Below, piece after piece: positions 1 to 4,769 of a stretch of 16,439 bases of DNA. Position 1 is the stretch's first letter; each line of letters opens with the position of its first letter. A model generated the notes under the pieces. The model searched no databases and was not told the DNA's origin. It saw only the letters and a program-made list of their open reading frames with translations. Location: the NCBI GenBank assembly GCA_964638815.1, contig CAZXBB010000350.1, positions 1 to 16,439 of the forward strand, in the 5' to 3' direction. The translations under genes were made by a program, and so were the position numbers. This stretch comes from CAZXBB01 sp964638815. Lineage in GTDB: Bacteria > Planctomycetota > Phycisphaerae > Phycisphaerales > SM1A02.

Positions 1-476
1 GTCTTCCCGCGCCCGGGCGGGCTGGACGCGCCGAACGTGGCCTCGTACGCCGCGACGACCTTCTTCACCGTCGTGCGTTTCACCGTCTTCGCGATGACGT
101 CGAGCGGGACGTCCTCCAGCTTCCGGAAGCGGATGCACGCCTTGCCCATGTCGAGCTTCCGGCCGGTCTTCGTCCACGCCTCGCGGAACCGGCGTTGCTC
201 CTCCTCGGAGGTGTAGATGCAGAACATGTTGATCGACATGTGGTTCGTCTGCGAGGCGATGCTCATGTACGGCAGCGGTTGCTTCGGGTCGCAGTGGTAT
301 CCCGGCGGGTAGACGGAGTGGGGGACGAAGTACGCGGGCATGCCGTACTGCATCCCCTCCTCGTACCCGTCGTCGAGGTTGGCGAGGATGACCTTGCGGA
401 TCGCCTCGAGCGCCTCGCGTCGCTCCCTGGGGAGACCCTTGAGATACTGCGCAACGGTGGTCGGTTTCTCGGGCAT
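1..476 (-). CDS. DUF1801 (YdhG-like) domain protein, 3' end cut by window edge
   Basis: A frame opens at an ATG (474-476, minus strand) and runs off the left edge without a stop, giving at least 158 residues. The translation starts MPEKPTTVAQYLKGLPRERR, has a GMQYGMPAYF motif near residues 41-50 and a KLDMGKACIRFRKLEDVPLD motif near 109-128. These match the DUF1801 (PF08818) pattern of 'kygmPaf...' followed by 'ldmGKgciRFkkledlPld'. DUF1801 proteins are small soluble proteins; Bacillus YdhG is described as a frataxin-like iron chaperone, but the role of most members is unknown. Family length is about 120-150 residues, so little is probably missing. There is no Shine-Dalgarno; a TAACCT box sits 6 nt before the ATG, suggesting a leaderless mRNA. 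The gene is divergent from msrB. Family call firm, function unknown. Confidence 0.85.
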   Translation of the reverse strand, partial: MPEKPTTVAQYLKGLPRERREALEAIRKVILANLDDGYEEGMQYGMPAYFVPHSVYPPGYHCDPKQPLPYMSIASQTNHMSINMFCIYTSEEEQRRFREAWTKTGRKLDMGKACIRFRKLEDVPLDVIAKTVKRTTVKKVVAAYEATFGASSPPGRGK

Positions 477-482
477 GGCAAC

Positions 483-488
483 AGGTTA
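483..488 (-). promoter_or_regulatory. Putative -10 box of the DUF1801 gene (leaderless type)
   Basis: TAACCT on the minus strand, followed by exactly 6 nt and the ATG. With usual -10 geometry transcription would start at the A of the ATG. No recognisable -35 is seen. The same arrangement occurs before msrB, the YdjM-like gene and the sulfotransferase gene. Confidence 0.4.
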
Positions 489-524
489 CCGGCATCAGGT
501 TCGTCCGGGGACCCCGGAAAGCCC

Positions 525-567
525 GGGAGCCCGGGGACCACCGGGGGACCCCGCGGGAGCCCGGGGA
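525..567. repeat. Short direct repeat in the DUF1801/msrB divergent spacer
   Basis: The 13-mer GGGAGCCCGGGGA occurs at 525-537 and again at 555-567, exactly 30 bp apart, inside a low-complexity G/C tract (about 505-570). It lies upstream of both divergent starts. It may be only low-complexity sequence. Confidence 0.3.
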
Positions 568-592
568 GCTCGGTGACCGTGCGCAGCAGGCG

Positions 593-598
593 TAGAAT
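593..598 (+). promoter_or_regulatory. Putative -10 box of msrB (leaderless type)
   Basis: TAGAAT lies 6 nt before the msrB ATG at 605, in a region otherwise nearly devoid of A/T. There is no Shine-Dalgarno. The spacing would put the transcription start on the start codon. Confidence 0.45.
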
Positions 599-604
599 CC
601 CGCC

Positions 605-1075
605 ATGAGCGACGCGAAGGATCCCGCCGCCCGCCGCTCGTCGAGCGGGTATGACGTTACCCCCCTCGCCGCCGCCGACGTCGCCCGGCTCGCCGAACGC
701 CTCTCGGACGAGGAGCAACGCGTCATCCTCCGACGAGGCACCGAGGCCCCGTTCTGCGATGCGTTCCTCGACAACAAGCGCGAGGGCGTCTACGCCTGCC
801 GTCTCTGCGGGCTCCCGCTCTTCGCCTCGTCCGCGAAATTCGACTCGGGCACCGGGTGGCCCAGCTTCTTCCGGCCGGTTGACGCCGATCACGTCGACTA
901 CGTCGAGGACGCTTCGCACGGCATGGTGCGCACGGAGATCGTGTGCGCGCGTTGCCGCGGACACCTCGGGCACGTCTTCCCCGACGGGCCGCCGCCCACG
1001 CACCGGCGCTACTGCCTCAATTCGGTGTCACTCGAGTTCTTCGACGAGGGCGCGCTGCCCGGACCCGGCGACTGA
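605..1075 (+). CDS. msrB: Peptide-methionine (R)-S-oxide reductase MsrB
   Basis: A 156-residue MsrB that reduces the R epimer of methionine sulfoxide in oxidised proteins, normally using thioredoxin. The domain runs from about residue 35 to 147: GTEAPF (45-50), the zinc pairs C65-x2-C68 and C114-x2-C117, KFDSGTGWPSFF (78-89), the HLGHVFPDGP block (120-129) and the catalytic-cysteine block RYCLNSVSL (C137). In the DSGxGWPSF motif the residue is Thr; some MsrBs carry their resolving Cys there. C51, just after GTEAPF, is a candidate replacement. No signal peptide is seen, so it is probably cytoplasmic. The gene stands alone: divergent from the DUF1801 gene and convergent with the Pup ligase gene, 57 bp away. 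Family assignment is firm; the choice of resolving cysteine is inference. Confidence 0.95.
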   Translation: MSDAKDPAARRSSSGYDVTPLAAADVARLAERLSDEEQRVILRRGTEAPFCDAFLDNKREGVYACRLCGLPLFASSAKFDSGTGWPSFFRPVDADHVDYVEDASHGMVRTEIVCARCRGHLGHVFPDGPPPTHRRYCLNSVSLEFFDEGALPGPGD

Positions 1076-1082
1076 TTCCCCC

Positions 1083-1122
1083 GGGGGGGCGTGGGGGGGT
1101 GCGGGCGTGGGGGGGTGCGGGG
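1083..1122 (+). repeat. G-run tract with a 16-bp tandem duplication (G-quadruplex candidate)
   Basis: Five G-runs (1083-1089, 1093-1099, 1103-1105, 1109-1115, 1119-1122) are separated by 3-nt loops, which fits the canonical G-quadruplex pattern on the plus strand. The tract contains an exact 16-bp tandem duplication (1089-1104 and 1105-1120). It fills the gap between the convergent msrB and Pup ligase genes, so it would be G-rich in msrB read-through RNA. No conventional terminator is visible in this gap. Confidence 0.55.
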
Positions 1123-1132
1123 CCGCGCCCTG

Positions 1133-2698
1133 CTACGCATCGCCGTCGATCGCGTCGAACATCGAGACGCACGGGAGGGCGCCGGGTGGGATGGACCCGG
1201 CGTGGTGAGCGCGCCCGTCCTTCCACTCCGCTTCGGTCGCGAACGGATCGGGCATGACGAGCGATCGCCCCCGGCGCCGGTCGTCGATGCGCGTCCAGTC
1301 CGCGAAGATCCCATCGCCGGCGCGGCTGAGCATGCGGATCGTCGCGCCGCGCAGCGCCGCGCGCGTGTCGCGCGGCGGTTCGCACATCGCGCGGCGAACA
1401 CCCGCGTCGTCCACGCGCGGCGCCGCGTGCTCGAGCGCGCCCTCGATCGCGCGGAAGATCCCGTCCGGGAGCAGCCCGTAGCGCACGTCGATCTCGCAGA
1501 GTCGCTGACGCAGGCGGAGGAACGCGTCAACCTCGTCGAGATCGACCCCGTGCCGCAGGGCCGCCGGCGCGAGGGAGTCGATCGACCTCTCGACGGACCA
1601 CGGCGGCGCGGGCGGCCGGGGCCGCGGAATGGTCGCCTGGGCGGGCGTCTCCGCCTGGAGCCGGGCGAGGACGCGGGCGGCCCCGGTCAGCCGGTCGGCG
1701 TCGAACCCGGCCCGCACAGCCTGGTCGAGGAAGATCGCGCGTTTGATCGCCCAATCGCAGGTCGTGGCGACGGCGTCGGGACCGTGTTCGAGGCGGTCGA
1801 GCATCGCGTCCCACGCGTCGCACACTTCCTCGGCCCACGCCGGCGCCGCCGCTTCGCCCGCGAATGCGGCTGCCGCGCGAAGGTACCGGCGCTGGATCCC
1901 GATCGCCGTGATCGGGCCGGCGGAAACCGTCGGCGCCGCCGCAGCGAGCGTGGTATCGATGCAGAACGCGCGGAGCGCCGCGACGGGATTCTCGAGCGCG
2001 GGGACGTCCGCCGCGGTGAGCGCGCCCGCGTCCGCCATGGCGACGACCAGGGACGTCGTCCCGAGACGCAGCCAGAGCGGCAGGTCCGCGCAGAGCGTGT
2101 CGCCGAGCACGATGTGGCAGCGGCGGTACCCGAGACCCGCGAGCGGCTCGTCGCGCGTGTCGTTGATCGACGCGTACGAGGCCGACGACCGGCGCCAGAA
2201 GTTCATCGCGCGCGGCGAGAGGCACGGCGCGACGCCGGCGTCGTACGGGTTCAGGCCTCCCGCGCCGGCGTAGACGATGCGGGAGACGAGGTGGGGGAGG
2301 AGCACCGGGGCGAGGAGATCGGGGGCGAGCCGATGCAGGTGCGACTCGTGACACCCCCAGGTCGCGCGGCTCGCGTAGTCGATGTTGGAGCGCAGCAGCA
2401 TCACCCCGGGCATCTCGCGCAGCACCGCCTCGAGCCGGCGCTCGGCCGCGCGAACGGAGTGCACCACGTCCGCCATGTCGGAGCATTCTGGCGTGCTCCA
2501 CTCCGGGTGCGATCCCTGGTCCACGTAGAACCGGTCGCCCGTGTCGAAGAAGATCCCGTTGCTCCCGTGGGGCAGGAACGGGCGATGCCGACTCGCCCGC
2601 CGGACGAGCGTCGTGGCCATCGCGCTCGTCCGCACCGCGGCCGCGTCGCTCCGTCGCATGATGCCGAGCTCAATCTCCATGCCCATCAGTCGTCGCAC
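1133..2698 (-). CDS. pafA: Pup ligase, PafA/Dop family (closer to PafA)
   Basis: A 521-residue glutamine-synthetase-like enzyme predicted to use ATP to link the C-terminal Glu of a Pup-type modifier to substrate lysines. The GTG at 2696-2698 is chosen because AGGAGGA (2705-2711) lies 6 nt upstream and because it gives the N-terminus MRRLMGMEIELGI, which parallels PafA's MQRRIMGIETEFG. Family blocks (GTG numbering): catalytic/metal Glu motif MEIELG (7-12), FYVDQGSHPEW (57-67, with D60 corresponding to the PafA active-site Asp), WGCHES (114-119), TRDEP (181-185), YRRCHIVLGD (191-200), LGTTSLV (212-218), ENP (236-238), PPRDTRAALRGATIR (441-455) and ADWTRI (466-471). GSHPE and the start resemble PafA more than Dop. 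It is longer than typical PafA (about 450 residues), with a Pro-rich linker near 355-367 and a C-terminal tail. It lies 148 bp downstream of the Pup-like gene on the same strand. Dop activity cannot be excluded. Confidence 0.9.
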   Translation of the reverse strand: MRRLMGMEIELGIMRRSDAAAVRTSAMATTLVRRASRHRPFLPHGSNGIFFDTGDRFYVDQGSHPEWSTPECSDMADVVHSVRAAERRLEAVLREMPGVMLLRSNIDYASRATWGCHESHLHRLAPDLLAPVLLPHLVSRIVYAGAGGLNPYDAGVAPCLSPRAMNFWRRSSASYASINDTRDEPLAGLGYRRCHIVLGDTLCADLPLWLRLGTTSLVVAMADAGALTAADVPALENPVAALRAFCIDTTLAAAAPTVSAGPITAIGIQRRYLRAAAAFAGEAAAPAWAEEVCDAWDAMLDRLEHGPDAVATTCDWAIKRAIFLDQAVRAGFDADRLTGAARVLARLQAETPAQATIPRPRPPAPPWSVERSIDSLAPAALRHGVDLDEVDAFLRLRQRLCEIDVRYGLLPDGIFRAIEGALEHAAPRVDDAGVRRAMCEPPRDTRAALRGATIRMLSRAGDGIFADWTRIDDRRRGRSLVMPDPFATEAEWKDGRAHHAGSIPPGALPCVSMFDAIDGDA

Positions 2699-2704
2699 GC
2701 GTCG

Positions 2705-2711
2705 TCCTCCT
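2705..2711 (-). promoter_or_regulatory. Ribosome binding site that fixes the GTG start of the Pup ligase
   Basis: AGGAGGA on the minus strand is 6 nt upstream of the in-frame GTG (2696-2698) and 18 nt upstream of the in-frame ATG (2684-2686). The spacing favours GTG, adding four residues that match the conserved PafA/Dop N-terminus. Confidence 0.65.
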
Positions 2712-2846
2712 GCCCGCCCCCACTCCCGCCCCTGCTGCCGCCCCGGGCGCTCTCCCAAACAGAAACCCGCCGCGCGAGCCGCCCCACCGATCGGCCCGCG
2801 CAGCGGGAACAGGCATTCCTTTCCTTTCTTGCGGACGCCGCCGGCG

Positions 2847-3050
2847 CTACTCGCCGGGCTGCTGGCCCGCGGCGACGATGAACGCCTCGGGGTCATCCGA
2901 CAGACGGCTCTTCATCGCGACGTCCGCCAGTCCGGCGAGACGGCCGAAGCCGGGCGAAGCGGGGACATCGTTCGGGGCGGCGAGACGGCCCGCCAGGACA
3001 GGATCGGACGGCGTGCGGATCGGTGCGGTTCTTTCCTTTGTTGCGACCAT
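2847..3050 (-). CDS. pup: Pup/UBact-like prokaryotic ubiquitin-like protein
   Basis: A 67-residue protein, close to actinobacterial Pup (about 64), predicted to be conjugated through its C-terminus to protein lysines. Its last 18 residues, LSDDPEAFIVAAGQQPGE, align without gaps to Mycobacterium Pup LEENAEDFVRAYVQKGGQ. Shared are the leading Leu, an acidic stretch, the Phe ten residues before the end (Pup F54, a contact for PafA and Dop), a following branched residue, a Gln at -3 and the penultimate Gly. It ends in Glu, the ligation-competent form, so no deamidation is needed. The antepenultimate residue is Pro rather than the usual Gly. The rest is rich in Pro, Ala and charged residues and probably disordered, as in Pup; lysines are K5 and K47. 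AGGAG (3060-3064) sits 9 nt before the ATG. It lies directly upstream of the Pup ligase gene. Pup homologues outside Actinobacteria have been named UBact. Similarity is short, so context carries much of the weight. Confidence 0.78.
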   Translation of the reverse strand: MVATKERTAPIRTPSDPVLAGRLAAPNDVPASPGFGRLAGLADVAMKSRLSDDPEAFIVAAGQQPGE

Positions 3051-3059
3051 TGCGTGCTT

Positions 3060-3064
3060 CTCCT
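3060..3064 (-). promoter_or_regulatory. Ribosome binding site of the Pup-like gene
   Basis: AGGAG (within AGGAGAAG) on the minus strand, 9 nt before the ATG at 3048-3050. It is one of the clearest Shine-Dalgarno sites in the window and supports this short gene being translated. Confidence 0.6.
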
Positions 3065-3125
3065 GACTGGTTGAAGGGGTTTCGATGCCCCGGCGAGGAC
3101 CGGAGCAGAGAGAGGCCGAGACAAC

Positions 3126-3134
3126 TTATCCACA
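3126..3134 (+). promoter_or_regulatory. DnaA box (perfect TTATCCACA)
   Basis: TTATCCACA is identical to the high-affinity E. coli DnaA box. Only one copy was noticed, with no DUE-like AT-rich run and no dnaA or dnaN gene, so it is not an origin. It may be a regulatory DnaA site or chance. Confidence 0.35.
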
Positions 3135-3140
3135 AATCAT

Positions 3141-3148
3141 GTGATCAC
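3141..3148. promoter_or_regulatory. GTGATCAC palindrome, possible operator
   Basis: A perfect 8-bp palindrome 6 bp from the DnaA box, in the A/T-rich pocket upstream of the Pup-like gene. It could be an operator core. No protein can be assigned. Confidence 0.25.
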
Positions 3149-3162
3149 TGTGCGCGCCAACT

Positions 3163-3168
3163 ATCGTA
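3163..3168 (-). promoter_or_regulatory. Candidate -10 box for the pup-ligase cassette
   Basis: TACGAT on the minus strand, about 113 nt before the Pup-like ATG. Standard spacing puts the transcription start near 3156, inside a TTGGCG half-site (3156-3161), which would let a bound regulator block it. No clear -35 is seen. Another candidate is TAAGTT (3123-3128, minus). Confidence 0.25.
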
Positions 3169-3323
3169 CGAGAACGTTCCCGCGATCCATCCCCCGGCAG
3201 GTCCCCGGCAGGGCCTGGCGAACCCGTTCCGGCCGGCTCCCGGCTGGGTTTCGCCACATTCTCCCCGACGCTCGCTGATCCTCAAGCGCAAAGTTGGCCG
3301 TGATTTAGGATCGACGGACGCCG

Positions 3324-3347
3324 CGCCAACCGGCCCGGGAGTTGGCG
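3324..3347. promoter_or_regulatory. Operator-like dyad CGCCAAC-N10-GTTGGCG
   Basis: Perfect 7-bp inverted arms (3324-3330 and 3341-3347) around a 10-bp spacer, about 133 bp upstream of the HTH gene start. Half-site centres are about 17 bp apart. The CGCCAA core recurs in the second dyad and in a single half-site near the pup promoter. Confidence 0.5.
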
Positions 3348-3415
3348 TGCACCGGGTTCAGGATTCGTGGGCGTTCGGCCGTCGGGTCGGGGCACTTGCC
3401 CGCGCAAATGGGATT

Positions 3416-3421
3416 TATGCT
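3416..3421 (+). promoter_or_regulatory. Candidate -10 box of the HTH gene
   Basis: TATGCT lies 58 nt before the HTH gene's ATG. A TTGCCC (3396-3401) is upstream but only 14 nt away, shorter than ideal. The predicted transcription start, near 3428, falls inside the second dyad. Confidence 0.3.
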
Positions 3422-3442
3422 TGGCGATCTGGCAGCGCCAAG
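3420..3442. promoter_or_regulatory. Operator-like dyad CTTGGCG-N9-CGCCAAG
   Basis: Perfect 7-bp inverted arms (3420-3426 and 3436-3442) around a 9-bp spacer, 37 bp before the HTH gene start and overlapping its candidate -10 and transcription start. It uses the same core as the dyad at 3324-3347 but in inverted arm order, which fits autoregulation. Confidence 0.5.
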
Positions 3443-3466
3443 GTACAACTGCGAACTTTCTTCCAC

Positions 3467-3471
3467 AGAGG
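3467..3471 (+). promoter_or_regulatory. Ribosome binding site of the HTH gene
   Basis: AGAGG lies 8 nt before the ATG at 3480, across an A-rich spacer. This favours 3480 over in-frame starts further upstream, which would read through the operator region and give a protein tail unlike any HTH domain. Confidence 0.5.
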
Positions 3472-3479
3472 CAAAAACC

Positions 3480-4613
3480 ATGCGGGTGGAGATTCGACTG
3501 AAGCGGATCTGCGAGCGTCACGGGCTCGACGCGTTCGGCAAGATCTCGCGGATCGCGCGGGAGGCGGGGCTCTCGCGTCGTCTCGTCGAGGCACTCTACG
3601 AGAACAAGCGGCGGATCATCAGCATCGATCACATCGAGCGGGTGTGCGACTGGCTGCGCCGGCACCACGTTGACGAGGACCTCCCGGGCGCGCTCTTCGG
3701 GTACCGGCCGTCGCACCTGCTGAGCGCGCTCGCGGAGCCCCGGCTCGTGCGCTTCTATCTCGGCGAGTACCGGCAGCGCGACACGCCGACGCGATGGGTG
3801 TCGCGCGCCGACGCCGAGGTGGCCGCCGTGTTCACCGAGTTGCTCTCCGGCTCCGCGTCGCGCGCCGCCGCCGCGGGCGACGCGAGACCCGACCCCGGCG
3901 ACATCCCGTTCCCGACGAACGTCGAGTTCCGCAACTCGTACGTGCCTTCGCACTTTGCGGCGTTCGGCGCCACGGACGTCGAGGCGTGCGACGACACGAC
4001 CGTCGCGGAGCACCGCTTTGCCGAGATGCGCGACGTCCGTCACCCGCGCACGAACATCCTCATCGGTTCGCAGCGAGCGAACCACCTCGTCGAGCTGTTC
4101 GTCGCGGACTTCTTCGACTGCACGCCGTTCGAGGCCGGGCTCGAAGCGCCGCTCTACCTCTACCGGCCTTCGGACGACGGCATCGCAAGCTGCTTCGGCG
4201 GCGCGGCGCCGCCCGCGGGCGCCGGCAGCCCGGAGCCGGGCATCCACTACCGCGTCACGAAGGATCGTTGGGCGTGCTCTCCCGTCCGGCCCACCGGCGA
4301 GGACGCCGGCATCGTGATGGTGCGGCGGGACCCCGGAACGGGTCAGACCGAGATCGCGGTGTTCGGCTACTCCGGTCGCGCGACCCGCGCGCTGGGCGAC
4401 ATCATCCGCAGCGATCCGGACGCGTTCTGGAAGGACCACGAGCCGCTGCCCGGCGGTCTCGAGGGTCGGGTGTACGTGTGCGAGCTCGCCCTGCGCGAGG
4501 ACGTCGCCCCGGACGGCACGACCCGGCTCGCGCCGGTGCGGGACGTCCGCATCGTGCCGCTGCCCGTCAACGGCCGTGCGCGCCCGAAGAGCCGGAGCCG
4601 GCGGTCGCGGTAG
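3480..4613 (+). CDS. Helix-turn-helix protein with large C-terminal sensor-like domain
   Basis: A 377-residue protein, probably a DNA-binding regulator. Residues 19-62 form a Cro/CI-like helix-turn-helix: FGKISRIAREAGLSRRLVEA is helix-turn-recognition helix, followed by KRRIISIDHIERVCDWL. The rest (about 85-365) is not a family I can name. It contains TNILIGSQRAN (191-201), an apparent strand-loop-helix, and later DAGIVMVRRDPGTG (275-288) followed by FGYSGRATRAL (295-305). These alternating hydrophobic strands and Gly/Ser/Asn loops suggest a Rossmann-like ligand-binding fold, but that is inference. The C-terminus is strongly basic (ARPKSRSRRSR). It has no membrane segment. It is transcribed divergently from the Pup-like gene across operator-like dyads, so it is the obvious candidate to regulate itself and the cassette. 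DNA-binding call good, effector domain unknown. Confidence 0.8.
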   Translation: MRVEIRLKRICERHGLDAFGKISRIAREAGLSRRLVEALYENKRRIISIDHIERVCDWLRRHHVDEDLPGALFGYRPSHLLSALAEPRLVRFYLGEYRQRDTPTRWVSRADAEVAAVFTELLSGSASRAAAAGDARPDPGDIPFPTNVEFRNSYVPSHFAAFGATDVEACDDTTVAEHRFAEMRDVRHPRTNILIGSQRANHLVELFVADFFDCTPFEAGLEAPLYLYRPSDDGIASCFGGAAPPAGAGSPEPGIHYRVTKDRWACSPVRPTGEDAGIVMVRRDPGTGQTEIAVFGYSGRATRALGDIIRSDPDAFWKDHEPLPGGLEGRVYVCELALREDVAPDGTTRLAPVRDVRIVPLPVNGRARPKSRSRRSR

Positions 4614-4687
4614 GCCGGCCGGCCCCGAGGCAGGGCATGACGAGGATGCCGGCGTTGCCGTGCGGCGACATCGCGCGCTCCGCGCTT

Positions 4688-4752
4688 CCCCCGCGCACCC
4701 GCGCCCCCCGCGCCCTCCCCTCGCCCTCCCCGCGCCCCCCCCAGCGCCCCCC
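4688..4752 (-). repeat. C-run tract (G-quadruplex candidate on the minus strand)
   Basis: At least nine runs of three or more C (among them 4688-4692, 4704-4709, 4717-4720, 4735-4742 and 4747-4752) lie between the HTH gene and the YdjM-like gene. On the minus strand this is a dense G-quadruplex motif, ending about 5 bp before the candidate -10 of the YdjM-like gene. The rest of the 156-bp spacer (4614-4769) shows no gene or terminator. Confidence 0.5.
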
Positions 4753-4756
4753 GCGC

Positions 4757-4762
4757 TACGCT
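4757..4762 (+). promoter_or_regulatory. Putative -10 box of the YdjM-like gene (leaderless type)
   Basis: TACGCT lies 7 nt before the GTG start at 4770, with no Shine-Dalgarno. It matches the TAnnnT-to-start spacing of msrB, the DUF1801 gene and the sulfotransferase gene. Confidence 0.4.
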
Positions 4763-4769
4763 TGAACCC

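Larger units (their letters stand above)
3066..3479. promoter_or_regulatory. Divergent regulatory region between the pup-ligase cassette and the HTH gene
   Basis: This 414-bp spacer shows no convincing gene on either strand. It holds A/T-richer pockets (about 3118-3170 and 3288-3320) unlike the surrounding sequence. It also contains a DnaA box, an 8-bp palindrome, two dyads built from CGCCAA/TTGGCG and further single copies (CGCCAA at 3156-3161; TTGGCC, one mismatch, at 3294-3299). Both flanking genes read away from it, so it should carry both promoters. Confidence 0.6.

Noticed and set aside
1091..2881. A 596-codon plus-strand frame opposite the Pup ligase gene
   Set aside because: Arg/Gly/Glu-rich shadow of the ligase; no domain, no ribosome binding site, while the minus-strand frame has all PafA-family motifs.
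2699..2896. N-terminal extension of the Pup ligase up to an ATG at 2896
   Set aside because: The extra 66 residues are low-complexity, overlap the Pup-like gene in another frame and have no match in PafA/Dop, whereas the GTG at 2698 has an ideal Shine-Dalgarno and the conserved N-terminus.
3126..3134. Replication origin
   Set aside because: Only one DnaA box was noticed, with no box cluster, no long AT-rich unwinding element and no dnaA/dnaN/gidA neighbourhood.
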